DNA of 64,000 bases from Neptunicella marina (GTDB lineage: Bacteria; Pseudomonadota; Gammaproteobacteria; Enterobacterales; Alteromonadaceae), in assembly GCF_014270035.1 (NCBI RefSeq), contig NZ_JACNEP010000006.1, forward strand, positions 62,001-126,000, given 5' to 3'. Positions 55,785 through 64,000 of this stretch are shown piece by piece; within the stretch, counting starts at the first letter, position 1; every line of letters starts with the position of its first letter. The notes below the pieces were generated by a model. It searched no databases. It saw nothing but the letters and a program-made list of their open reading frames with translations, and was not told the DNA's origin. The position numbers were made by a program, and so were the translations under genes.

Positions 55785-56396
55785 TTATGTGTTTTGGCGC
55801 CAGTCAAATTCCATTTGTCGCGCGGTTTTTACTGCCAAATCCAAACTCACCAGTTTTGAAACAAGGTGCAGGCTCATATCAATGCCCGCTGAAATACCAC
55901 CTGAGGTGATAAACTTGCCCTCATCCACCCAGCGCTGATTTTCGATAACGGTTATATCAGCAAAAGACGCGCGCAAATCCTCAATATCTTCCCAGTGGGT
56001 TGTAACCGTTAAATGTGAAAGCAATCCAGCCTGTGCCAGTATAAAAGCACCAGTACAAACCGAGGCGACCATGGTTGCGCTTTGGGAAACTTCAAACACC
56101 CAGTTAATCACATTCGGCTTTTTTAACTCATCGGTATGAACACCGCCGACCACAATCAGCACATCGATGGGTGGATGACTGTTAAACCCATAATGCGGAT
56201 TAACACTAAACCCACCTCTGGCACTTACCGCCCCAGCCTTTTCTGCCACCAGAAACACATTAAAGGCTTTATCGACATCAGCTAGTCGGTTCGCCGTAGA
56301 AAATACCTCAAACGGTCCCGAAAAATCTAACACCTCAGCGTTGTCGTAGATATATATGCCGATGTTCAATGAGAAGTATTTCAAGGAGTTGAGCAT
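55785..56396 (-). CDS. DJ-1/PfpI-family protein
   Basis: A 203-residue class I glutamine amidotransferase-like protein. The nucleophile elbow cysteine is C114 (ASVCTGAFILAQAGLL). It resembles isonitrile hydratase-type members and the N-terminal halves of GATase1-AraC regulators, but no AraC domain follows. No clear ribosome-binding site precedes the ATG. Its end is 8 bp from the convergent tetR. Confidence 0.8.
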   Translation of the reverse strand: MLNSLKYFSLNIGIYIYDNAEVLDFSGPFEVFSTANRLADVDKAFNVFLVAEKAGAVSARGGFSVNPHYGFNSHPPIDVLIVVGGVHTDELKKPNVINWVFEVSQSATMVASVCTGAFILAQAGLLSHLTVTTHWEDIEDLRASFADITVIENQRWVDEGKFITSGGISAGIDMSLHLVSKLVSLDLAVKTARQMEFDWRQNT

Positions 56397-56462
56397 TCAA
56401 AATAGAGGATGTTTTTAGCGCGGTGAGCCCTATATATTTGGTTTGTTAGCGCCACTTTTAAG

Positions 56463-56711
56463 CTATCCTTGGAATTTCTTTTGCAGATAGGTATTTAGAA
56501 AGAAAAAAACGATTTGACGAATAGCGAAACCAATAGAAATAAATATACATACGCCATATAAATCTTTACCTCCAAAGAACAATCCAAGTAGACCGGATAA
56601 TACGACACCATAAAACAACAGGTTGGTAAGAATTCCTAAAGGGTGAAACTTACTCGTCTGTTTTACGATAAATGAAAGCTCTTGCTTATTAGGCTCTCTG
56701 CTATTACTCAT
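56463..56711 (-). CDS. Hypothetical two-helix membrane protein
   Basis: An 82-residue protein with hydrophobic segments at about 29-45 and 51-75. AAGGA is 9 nt before the ATG. Family unknown. It lies in a short A+T-rich stretch next to repeat copy 2. Confidence 0.6.
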   Translation of the reverse strand: MSNSREPNKQELSFIVKQTSKFHPLGILTNLLFYGVVLSGLLGLFFGGKDLYGVCIFISIGFAIRQIVFFFLNTYLQKKFQG

Positions 56712-56810
56712 AACTTCAATTCCTTTCGAACAGCTCTAGCACCATGCTAAGCAGAAAATACTTGCGATTTGGATGGAGCTGCCAGCGATGATTGAGCCCC
56801 TTATTATAAT

Positions 56811-57083
56811 TCATTTAGCTAATTTAAAATGAGGTAAACTGAAATCAGATTTTGATTTGGTTACCCAGCTATATATTTGATAATTCTTACCAGACAAATT
56901 TTTTATGCGGTGATCTGTCTCAATATTATTTTTACAAGTTTGCCTCCAAACTGTAAGTACTTGACGAACAAAGCTAATAATGACTTTTTGTTTTATCGTA
57001 TCGAATACTAAAGTATGAACAAAGTTACCTACAGCCTTAGATTTAAAATCGGATTCATCGGTCGGATAGAAGTAAAATTCCAT
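56811..57083 (-). CDS. Hypothetical small soluble protein
   Basis: A 90-residue protein starting at 57083, where AAGGGG sits 7 nt upstream; the frame is open 21 codons further but that part has no start signal. Basic C-terminal half (NYQIYSWVTKSKSDFSLPHFKLAK). No homologue recognised; it lies 156 bp from repeat copy 2 in the same A+T-rich patch as the previous gene. Confidence 0.5.
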   Translation of the reverse strand: MEFYFYPTDESDFKSKAVGNFVHTLVFDTIKQKVIISFVRQVLTVWRQTCKNNIETDHRIKNLSGKNYQIYSWVTKSKSDFSLPHFKLAK

Positions 57084-57238
57084 CAAATTTCCCCTTGAGT
57101 TATAACAAATGAATAGTGAGCGATTGGGTCGTTTAATTTGTCGCAATCTGTCTCGTTATTATCCTTTGAACCATTAGTATCAGATTAATAAATGCTTTGC
57201 CAATTAAGGGATATAGCTGGTTTATTCGTCCATGAATT

Positions 57239-57889
57239 TTTCACGCCCTTCCCGGGGCGCGAGCCTATTTACTGCGCACATCCTTGTGCTCCGTCCAACG
57301 GACCAGCTAAAGCTGTTGCAATTCATTCCCGATGAATTGCTGGAGAGACCCAAATAGGCGAAAGGTCTTTCACTCCACCGACTTTTTTAACGCCAAAACC
57401 AAACTGTCTTTATTTCGAATCGGCCAAAGGTAGCAGTCCATGCAAAGCGTTGGCCTTGGCCGAACGTCCTGTTCGGCCATTCGAAAGCCAGCTTGGTTTT
57501 AGCTAAAAGTCAGAGTCGCAGTTAGCCAAACTCCGTTTGGCTGCTGTCGCGGTGATAACTTGATGCTTTGGTTTTCCTAGTCAGCCAAAGGCTGACTTAT
57601 TTCCCCATTCACTGTGGCCGATTTTCAATTCAGATTAGCGAACTGCCAGACGAGGCATGGATGCCGAGTCAGTTGCAACAGAAGGGATGTGGATTTGCAA
57701 CGGTGGTAGTTTGCCTGAATTGAAAATTGAACCGACACAGTGCGGGGTGCCGTTGGGTTCTTAGGGAATTGCGGCAGCACAATTCCCTAAGCCGTCGTCG
57801 CCGGTGCGACGCCAAAACCAACCTTCTATGACAAGCGGTTGGTTGCGCAGCAATAAATCGAGCCCGCGTGTCCCCGAAGGGACGTGAAA
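57239..57889. repeat. Structured dispersed repeat, copy 2 (651 bp, non-coding)
   Basis: Colinear with copy 1 at 40472-41049. The shared stems are kept: 57457-57465/57471-57479, 57524-57531/57535-57542, 57580-57586/57590-57596, 57619-57633/57715-57729, 57760-57771/57780-57791. In the last, one base pair differs from copy 1 by a double change (G-C to A-T). The first hairpin loop carries 71 extra bases (about 57271-57341) with four tandem hairpins. No shared reading frame exists. It ends 60 bp from the CDF gene. Confidence 0.9.
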
Positions 57890-57948
57890 TCAGCACTCTT
57901 TCAGCATTTTGAAAATGCTTGGATTTACTTAGGTTTACCTAACTAAAC

Positions 57949-58896
57949 TCAATGACCGTGGTCATGCCCATGACCACCACACCCATGATGATGCCCATCA
58001 TCATCCTTGCCAGCATCCCGACAATCTTCATCATCAAACTCCAGTTCAATGGTGGTGTGCTGCAAATCAAAATCTGCTAAACGTGTAGCAATATCGACTT
58101 TTAGTTCAGTGATTTGACTTAAGTCTACATTGGCGGTTAATACCAAATGTGCGGTTAATACATGTTGTTCACCATCCAGTGACCAGAAATGCAGATGATG
58201 AATATCGTTTACCAGTGGATGAGAAAGTAGTTTCTTTCGAATTTCGCTGCGTTTCGATTCGCTGGGGCTGGCCTGTAAAAACACCTGCAAGGTGCTTTTT
58301 AAGTTACGAAATACATTAAACAAAATAAACAGGGTAAAGGCGACGGACAGCAGTGGATCAAGTATGGGTAAATCCGCAAACATTAATACGACAGATACAA
58401 CTAATACCGCTACCCAGCCGAGTACATCTTCCATCAAATGCCAGTTAAGTACTTTTTCGTTAAGTGAGTGTCCATGGCTGAGTTTAAACGCCGCATAACC
58501 GTTGACTGCGATGCCAAAAAAGGCCAGTAACATCATGCCTTCGGTATGTGGCATTGGTGGGTCGATTAAACGCGGTATGGCTTCAATCAATACCCAGATA
58601 GAGCCGGTTAACAGCACCAGACCGTTGATTAATGCGCCCAGCAGTGAAAAACGCTGATAGCCGTAACTGAACTGTTCTGTGGCCTGTTTGCCACTGACTT
58701 TATTTAAAATCCACGCGCTGCCTATGGATAAACTGTCACCCAAATCGTGTACGGCGTCGGCCATAATCGCGGTACTGTTAGTCAGCCAGCCACCGATGAA
58801 TTCGATAATGGTAAAAACTAAATTGAGTAAAAAAACCCAGCCAATCCGACTGGATGCCATGTCGTGATGATGGTGGTGGTGATGATCGTGCGCCAT
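57949..58896 (-). CDS. CDF-family zinc/cadmium exporter (CzcD/ZitB type)
   Basis: A 315-residue cation diffusion facilitator. Six TMs carry the H/D sites (ADAVHDLGDSL in TM2, WHLMEDVLGWVAV in TM5), and the C-terminal cytosolic domain is about 210-290. Both ends are histidine-rich: a run of H/D at the N-terminus and the HHHGCGGHGHDHGH tail, likely metal-binding. It should export zinc or cadmium using the proton gradient. Confidence 0.92.
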   Translation of the reverse strand: MAHDHHHHHHHDMASSRIGWVFLLNLVFTIIEFIGGWLTNSTAIMADAVHDLGDSLSIGSAWILNKVSGKQATEQFSYGYQRFSLLGALINGLVLLTGSIWVLIEAIPRLIDPPMPHTEGMMLLAFFGIAVNGYAAFKLSHGHSLNEKVLNWHLMEDVLGWVAVLVVSVVLMFADLPILDPLLSVAFTLFILFNVFRNLKSTLQVFLQASPSESKRSEIRKKLLSHPLVNDIHHLHFWSLDGEQHVLTAHLVLTANVDLSQITELKVDIATRLADFDLQHTTIELEFDDEDCRDAGKDDDGHHHGCGGHGHDHGH

Positions 58897-58947
58897 TTAC
58901 TCAGTCTGCAAACGTTGGTAAAAACAAGCGCCTATTTAGACATAAAA

Positions 58948-58979
58948 AAACGGGATTGGCTAATCAGCGAATCCCGTTT
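58948..58979 (-). terminator. Terminator after the M1 peptidase gene
   Basis: On the minus strand AAACGGGATT (58979-58970 side) pairs with AATCCCGTTT over 10 bp and is followed by seven T. It serves the M1 peptidase. Confidence 0.9.
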
Positions 58980-58998
58980 GTATGTTAATCAGCAGGTT

Positions 58999-60888
58999 TT
59001 ATTCGACAAATCCCTGGTTAGCTTTAACCGTTAATGGGTGGTAACCGGCTTTGGCTTTATCAAAGGCTTCTTTAGCGATTTTTTTGCCTTCCACGGTTTT
59101 AGACAATTCGCGGTATAGCGGCTTAACCAGCTTATTACGACCAATGTGCACCAGGTAGTCGTTTAAGCGACCAAAGGCTGGCTGATACCAGTTTTTCACT
59201 GCAATCATTAACCAGCTGTGGGCAATTTCATTATTATGCGATTTGGTTAAACTGAACGCGCGATCCAGCTCATGTAATTGCTCCAGTGTCAGTTCTTCCG
59301 GCATATTATTCAGGAAATATAACCACTGATGCACTGTCCAGTTTTTGGTATCAATCTGGTTGGCATTCATTTCGCCATTCAACCAGTTGTTACGTGCGTT
59401 ATCTACAATGCTAAATGCATCGGATTCAGGCATAGGAGCATCTTGAGGAACGCCCGGTTCAAATATCCATTCATTGATACGTGCCATATCCAGTTTGTCT
59501 GGATATTGCTCAACCACATGTTTTTTGAAATAAGTCAGGAACTGGTCGGTGGTAATACTCTGGAAAGCAAAATGCTCAAAGTATTCCATCAGGAATTTGT
59601 CCATATTTTCACGGCCAATTGTATGTTCCACTTCACGTAAAAATAACGCGCCTTTTTCGTAAGGAATATTGGAAAACACATCGTCCGGATCACGGCCACG
59701 TAAATCAATCGCCAGAATCTGATCTTTAGGTGGTAAAGATGCTACATCGGCTTCTAAATCCTGATAACCCAATACGGCTTCCTGATTAAAACGTGCTTCA
59801 CCGTACACATTTTCCATAATGCGGTAGGTTAAATAAGTGGTGAAACCTTCGTTTAACCACAGGTCACGCCAGGTGGCGTTGGTCACTGTATTGCCCGACC
59901 AGGAATGTGCCAGCTCGTGCGCAATCAAAGACACCAGGCTTTTATCACCGGCGATAACGGTTGGGGTGATAAAGCTTAAACGCGGGTTTTCCATACCACC
60001 AAACGGGAAGGATGGCGGCAGAATTAGTAAGTCGTATCTGTCCCAACGATAAGGGCCGTAAAGCTTTTCGGTGGTGATCAGCATAGATTCGGTGTCTTCG
60101 AATTCTTTGGCAGCAGCATCGACCACGGAAGGTTCAGCATACACACCGGTACGGCGTCCCATGGCTTTAAATTCTAAATCACCGACTGCCAAGGCAATCA
60201 AATAAGATGGGATAGGTTGTGGCATATTAAACTGATAATCGCCGTCACGCTCTGTGTTGGGATCATTAGCCGCACTCATTACCGCCAGCAAATCTTGCGG
60301 TGTATGAATATTGGCCTGATAGGTTACACGTACCTGCGGTGAATCCTGCAACGGGATAAAGCTGCGTGCATGAATCGCTTGTGACTGGGTAAACAAAAAC
60401 GGGTGTTTTTTACCGGCGGTTTGTTCTGGTGTTAACCATTGTACACCACTGGCATCGGGTGATGTGGCATAGCTGATTTTCACTTTGTCGCCTGTGGCGG
60501 GTAACGGAATTTCCAGCGCTGCACCTAAGAACGAATCGGCAGGGTGCAAGGTGAACGGGATTTCCTCGCCATTGGCAGTGACTTTGTTGATGGTTAATTC
60601 GCGGGTATCAACAATCAAACTGCTGGCGTCTTGTTTTACCTTTTCAAAGGTTAATTCAGCGTCACCGCTAATCACTTTTTTATCGAAATTCACATCCAGA
60701 TCAAGTGCGATATTGGTGACTTTGACTTGTTCCGGGTTAGATTGTGAGTGGTAATCTTTGCCCACCACCATTTCCTGTTTGGCATCAGGTTTTGAGGCAG
60801 CAGCTTGTTGTTGCGTGCTTTGCTGGTCGGTACAGCCACTTAACAGGGCTAAGGTACCTAGCAGTAATGCGGAGCATTGTTTAAACAT
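58999..60888 (-). CDS. M1-family zinc aminopeptidase lipoprotein (LTA4H-like)
   Basis: A 629-residue protein with signal peptide and lipobox (LLSGC). It has the exopeptidase motif GGMENPRL, zinc site H324-E325-x-x-H328 (HELAHSW) with the third ligand near 347 (NEGFTTYL), and a leukotriene A4 hydrolase-like C-terminal helical domain. It is membrane-anchored and extracytoplasmic, and should trim peptides for uptake. It is divergent from the Pho-box gene across a 220-bp gap. Confidence 0.95.
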   Translation of the reverse strand: MFKQCSALLLGTLALLSGCTDQQSTQQQAAASKPDAKQEMVVGKDYHSQSNPEQVKVTNIALDLDVNFDKKVISGDAELTFEKVKQDASSLIVDTRELTINKVTANGEEIPFTLHPADSFLGAALEIPLPATGDKVKISYATSPDASGVQWLTPEQTAGKKHPFLFTQSQAIHARSFIPLQDSPQVRVTYQANIHTPQDLLAVMSAANDPNTERDGDYQFNMPQPIPSYLIALAVGDLEFKAMGRRTGVYAEPSVVDAAAKEFEDTESMLITTEKLYGPYRWDRYDLLILPPSFPFGGMENPRLSFITPTVIAGDKSLVSLIAHELAHSWSGNTVTNATWRDLWLNEGFTTYLTYRIMENVYGEARFNQEAVLGYQDLEADVASLPPKDQILAIDLRGRDPDDVFSNIPYEKGALFLREVEHTIGRENMDKFLMEYFEHFAFQSITTDQFLTYFKKHVVEQYPDKLDMARINEWIFEPGVPQDAPMPESDAFSIVDNARNNWLNGEMNANQIDTKNWTVHQWLYFLNNMPEELTLEQLHELDRAFSLTKSHNNEIAHSWLMIAVKNWYQPAFGRLNDYLVHIGRNKLVKPLYRELSKTVEGKKIAKEAFDKAKAGYHPLTVKANQGFVE

Positions 60889-61002
60889 GAAAATATCCTT
60901 CTTCGAGGTTTTAGTTATTATTCTGTACCACCTTATGGTAACTCAGTTGAGGTAAGGAACACCAAGTGAGTGTGACAAATGGCATACTTTTACGATTAAT
61001 GT

Positions 61003-61052
61003 ATGTCATCAATCTGTCACTGTGTGGTCATCGAAACGTCGTAAAAAAGTCA
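61003..61052 (+). promoter_or_regulatory. Tandem Pho-box array before the choice-of-anchor-I lipoprotein
   Basis: The 18-bp ATGTCATCAATCTGTCAC (61003-61020) matches the PhoB consensus CTGTCATAAATCTGTCAC at 16 positions. TGTCA-like half-sites recur every 11 bp: TGTCA 61004, TGTCA 61015, GGTCA 61026, CGTCG 61037, AGTCA 61048. Direct 11-bp repeats are the form in which PhoB dimers bind. The array ends 58 bp before the start codon. Confidence 0.75.
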
Positions 61053-61109
61053 TAAAAAACCTTTAGCCTGAAAAATTATATTTAAAACAGACACTAAAGG
61101 ATGATTTTG

Positions 61110-62996
61110 ATGCAAAGTTTCAAATTGGCAATGCGTGCCAGCCTGCTCTCTCTGGCGATTATTGCTGGCTTAAGCGGTTGTGCACTGGAAGGTGACGACG
61201 GAAAAGCGGGTAGCGCTGGTCAGCAAGGGCCTCAGGGGGAACAAGGGCAGCCAGGCACACCGGGTGCTGATGGTAAGGATTTACCACGTAATATGGCGCT
61301 GGAAGTGGTGGGCCGTTTTGCTGCTGGTGGCATCGAAATTTACGGTAAAAGTGCCGCCGAAATTGTACAGTTTCACAAAACCTCAGCGTCGGCTTTTGCG
61401 ATTAACTCTGCATCCAACCATATTGAAGTGATTTCTTTGGTTAACCTGCCAACCACTGAAGTGGGTAGCCCTGTAAGTGACCAAAGCTTAAGTTCAACGG
61501 CTTTTACTTATCCCACCAGCGTAACCGTTAACAATAGTGATAGTTCACAAACTGAGATGGCGCTGGGTGGTGCAAATTCCATTGCTATTCATGGTGATAT
61601 GCTGGCGATTGCCGTTGAAGGAACAACTAAAACCGATACCGGGGCGATTTTATTTTACACCCTGGATGCATTAGGTCAGGGCACGTTTGTTAAGGCAGTA
61701 GCCGCAGGTGCATTGCCTGATATGGTGACCTTTACGCCAGATGGCAGCAAAGTACTGGTGGCGAATGAAGGGGAACCTGCCTCGGATTATTCGATAGATC
61801 CCGAAGGCAGTATTTCGGTTATTAGAATTGCAGATGGAATGCCAGCAGATGTTGCTGAGGAAATTAATTTTACCAGCGATATGACATTCAGCAGCGATTT
61901 ATTAGGTGCCGAAGATTACGATACCGACGAAGAGCGCAAAGAATTACTGACCAAAATGGGAGTTAAGTTTGCAGGCCCTGCTGGTATGACAGTTGCTGAA
62001 GAGCTGGAACCAGAGTACATCGCAGTATCTAAAGACAGCAAAAAGGCTTACGTGTCTCTGCAGGAAAGTAATGCGATTGGCATTGTTGATCTTGAAGATA
62101 TGACAGTTGAAGTAAAAGCTCTTGGCTTTAAAGACTGGAGCAAGTTTGAACTGGATTTCACCAACAAGGATGAAGTGCCTGCGTTTAGCAGTATTCAGGG
62201 GTTGTACGGCATGTACCAGCCAGACACTATCGCAACATATGAGTGGAATGGTGCAACGTTTATTGTGTCCGCCAACGAAGGTGACTCCCGCGACTACGAC
62301 GCCTATTCTGAAGAGGTGCGTGTCGCTGACATTATTGATCCTGACGAGCTTAACATGCTGTTATCCGACGAACTAATGGCGCAATACGATGCCAGTGGCG
62401 GTAAAGGTGGCTTAGGTCGTTTAAAAGTTACCACGGCGTTAGGTGATGCTGATAACGATGGCATTTATGAAGCACTTTATGCTTACGGTGCACGTTCTTT
62501 CTCAATCTGGGATCAAAATGTTAATCAGGTATTCGACTCCGGTGATGATTTTGGAAAAATCTCTGCGGCGATTCTGGGCAACGATTTCAACAGTGCACAC
62601 ACTGAAAACAAAGGTGATAACCGTTCTGACGATAAAGGTGGAGAGCCAGAAGCGATTGCCGTAGGTGAAATCGATGGTCGTAACTATGCTTTTATTGGTC
62701 TGGAGCGTTCCGGTGATTTGTTTATGTATGATGTGACTAATCCATTCCAGGCTGCATTTGTGAATCACTACAATAACCGTGATTTCAGCACTGATTTTGA
62801 ACTGGATGACGATTTAGATAATCCGTGTAGTGTTGAAGAAGGCATGGATTGTTCTGAGGTGGCGGAATCGGGTGACTTAGGTCCGGAGAGTATTAAATTC
62901 ATCCCTGCGGCAGATAGTCCAACGTCTACACCATTGATTATTGTAGGTAATGAAGTGAGTGGTACGGTTACCGTATATCAAGTGGTAGAACACTAA
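61110..62996 (+). CDS. Choice-of-anchor-I lipoprotein with collagen-like linker
   Basis: A 628-residue lipoprotein (lipobox LSGC, cysteine at about 24). Residues about 30-57 are a GxxGxxG collagen-like linker (GQQGPQGEQGQPGTPGADG). The rest is a beta-propeller-like choice-of-anchor-I domain (NSIAIHGDMLAIAVEG, PDMVTFTPDGSKVLVANEGEP, DTIATYEW, SANEGDSRDYD, GDLGPESIKFIP), a type linked with alkaline phosphatase-like proteins. The ATG at 61110 has AAAGGA 8 nt upstream. The Pho boxes suggest phosphate-starvation control. Confidence 0.85.
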   Translation: MQSFKLAMRASLLSLAIIAGLSGCALEGDDGKAGSAGQQGPQGEQGQPGTPGADGKDLPRNMALEVVGRFAAGGIEIYGKSAAEIVQFHKTSASAFAINSASNHIEVISLVNLPTTEVGSPVSDQSLSSTAFTYPTSVTVNNSDSSQTEMALGGANSIAIHGDMLAIAVEGTTKTDTGAILFYTLDALGQGTFVKAVAAGALPDMVTFTPDGSKVLVANEGEPASDYSIDPEGSISVIRIADGMPADVAEEINFTSDMTFSSDLLGAEDYDTDEERKELLTKMGVKFAGPAGMTVAEELEPEYIAVSKDSKKAYVSLQESNAIGIVDLEDMTVEVKALGFKDWSKFELDFTNKDEVPAFSSIQGLYGMYQPDTIATYEWNGATFIVSANEGDSRDYDAYSEEVRVADIIDPDELNMLLSDELMAQYDASGGKGGLGRLKVTTALGDADNDGIYEALYAYGARSFSIWDQNVNQVFDSGDDFGKISAAILGNDFNSAHTENKGDNRSDDKGGEPEAIAVGEIDGRNYAFIGLERSGDLFMYDVTNPFQAAFVNHYNNRDFSTDFELDDDLDNPCSVEEGMDCSEVAESGDLGPESIKFIPAADSPTSTPLIIVGNEVSGTVTVYQVVEH

Positions 62997-63005
62997 GTTC
63001 AATTT

Positions 63006-63029
63006 ACAGGCGTACGTTCGTGCGCCTGT
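63006..63029 (+). terminator. Terminator after the choice-of-anchor-I gene
   Basis: ACAGGCG (63006-63012) pairs with CGCCTGT (63023-63029), with an inner ACG/CGT pair, followed by a moderately T-rich tail (TCTCATTT). Confidence 0.6.
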
Positions 63030-63229
63030 TCTCATTTATCTCAGCCAATCTTACTCAGGCTGTTATAAATTTAAGTGATTAATTAATAGACTCTCTGTCT
63101 TTAGTTGTTTTAGCCTGACTCTTTTACCTTGCGGCATTTTCAATAGTGTTGCAGCTTTTTGTTTTTCGTTGTGTGTTTTTATGAGCGCAAAACGAGATAA
63201 AAAATGAATTGAGACAAAGGATTTAAGCA

Positions 63230-64000
63230 ATGCAAAGGACTTGGCTGTCATTTTTATTAAGTGTATTACTGTGTTGCACATTAACTGCGTGTGGTGGTAG
63301 TGATCAAAAGGAGTCAACACCGCCTGTAGTCAATACCCCACCCCCAACTGAACCGCCGCCCCCGTCGGTAATCAGCGATGAAACCCTGCCCAGAATTGAT
63401 ATTTACGCGCTGGAAGGTGAAATCCAAAATGAACCTAAAATCACCGCCAAAATGAAAGTTACGACCTATACAATTGGCGAACAGGCGTCGGTTGAGCTGG
63501 ATACTCACATTGGTGTGGAGTATCGCGGTTCCAGTTCTCAGGGGATTTATCAGAAAAAAGGCTATGGCATTGAGACCCGTGATGAAGCGGGTGAGGATTT
63601 GTCGGTTGCTTTGTTAGGTTTTCCTGAGGAAGAAGATTGGGTGTTGCATGGCCCTTATGGTGATAAAAGCCTGATACGCAACGCATTAATGTACGATCTG
63701 GCTACGGCTTTTGAGCGATATGTTTCGCGTTATCAATTTGTTGAAGTGTACGTTGAGGAGCAATATCAGGGCCTGTATGTATTGCTTGAGCGGGTAAAAC
63801 GCGACAGTGACAGAATTGATATTAACAAGCTTAAGGAGGATGAAAACGAAGGTGAGGATGTAACGGGTGGTTATATTCTAAAAATAGATAAAACCACGGG
63901 TGAACATGAAGACAATCCTGGTGCGGAGGCGTTATTTACCGACGATATTAGTTTTATCTCGAATTATGGTAACGAGGTAAACAATAGTGTGCCGCATTTT
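63230..64000 (+). CDS. CotH kinase-family lipoprotein (3' end outside window)
   Basis: The first 257 codons of a gene running off the right edge. A signal peptide and lipobox (LTACGG) are followed by a proline-rich linker (TPPPTEPPPPS) and a CotH-like domain: YRGSSSQ...KKGYGIETRDEAGED, DWVLHGPYGDKSLIRNALMYDLA and YQGLYVLLERVKRDSDRIDI. CotH proteins phosphorylate surface or spore-coat proteins in some lineages; the catalytic aspartates cannot all be seen here. AAGGA is 8 nt before the ATG. Confidence 0.88.
   Translation, partial: MQRTWLSFLLSVLLCCTLTACGGSDQKESTPPVVNTPPPTEPPPPSVISDETLPRIDIYALEGEIQNEPKITAKMKVTTYTIGEQASVELDTHIGVEYRGSSSQGIYQKKGYGIETRDEAGEDLSVALLGFPEEEDWVLHGPYGDKSLIRNALMYDLATAFERYVSRYQFVEVYVEEQYQGLYVLLERVKRDSDRIDINKLKEDENEGEDVTGGYILKIDKTTGEHEDNPGAEALFTDDISFISNYGNEVNNSVPHF

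Noticed and set aside
57669-57896. A 75-codon minus-strand open frame inside repeat copy 2
   Set aside because: It has no counterpart in copy 1 and no ribosome-binding site.

Overview
The window looks like chromosome from a marine gammaproteobacterium of the Alteromonadales/Vibrionales side. Three things suggest this: the conserved blocks sfsA-dksA-gluQ-pcnB-folK-panB-panC and rsmD/ftsY-ftsE-ftsX...rpoH; a PanP-type decarboxylase; and lineage-typical small families (DUF2959, DUF3149, DUF416/YjaG, and the PdsO/PdsR/PdsS sortase-associated set). I cannot name the genus. No rRNA, tRNA, CRISPR array, transposase or prophage was seen.

Layout. Positions 1-9.9 kb hold the end of panP, a PAS chemoreceptor, the minus-strand pantothenate/folate/RNA block (panC, panB, folK, pcnB, gluQ, dksA, sfsA) and pepB. 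Positions 10-18 kb hold a small HTH protein, yhgN/yjaG, dgkA, rsmD, ftsY-ftsE-ftsX, an EAL-HDOD protein and rpoH with a likely sigma-E promoter. Positions 18-25.5 kb hold a GNAT/hotdog fusion, dtd, yihY, a ZIP transporter and the methionine genes metF-metB/metJ with two Met-box arrays. Positions 25.5-33 kb hold an amidase, a BlaI/M56-TonB signalling pair, a lipoprotein and a TetR-controlled EmrAB pump. Positions 33-41 kb are accessory: a candidate structured RNA, a 40-residue DUF3149 protein, a beta-propeller lipoprotein, an 18-residue-repeat secreted protein, tag and others. Positions 41-49 kb hold luxS, an orphan membrane-anchored protein, a CocE-type hydrolase and a TetR/GST pair. Positions 49-53 kb hold pdsO, pdsR and pdsS. 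Positions 53-64 kb hold yfcH, a secreted TonB-domain protein, a methyltransferase/TetR pair, a DJ-1 protein, two small orphans, a CDF exporter, an M1 peptidase lipoprotein, a choice-of-anchor-I lipoprotein behind a Pho-box array, and the start of a CotH protein.

The most unusual element is a non-coding repeat of about 0.6 kb present twice (40472-41049 and 57239-57889). The copies align without gaps over about 480 bp, have inverted ends, fold into at least six hairpins, and differ by compensatory or pairing-preserving changes, which points to selection on RNA or single-stranded DNA structure. The second copy has 71 extra bases that are almost all tandem hairpins, set in the loop of the first hairpin.

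A second notable signal is a probable BlaI regulon. Paired sites of the form GATTACAnnTGTAATC lie before the BlaI/M56-TonB pair and again 27 kb away before a secreted protein that is only a TonB C-terminal domain. Other points: pcnB appears to start at ATT as in E. coli, the Pds regulators have no sortase or substrate gene beside them, and a 130-nt leader or sRNA candidate has mutually exclusive stems and a terminator.
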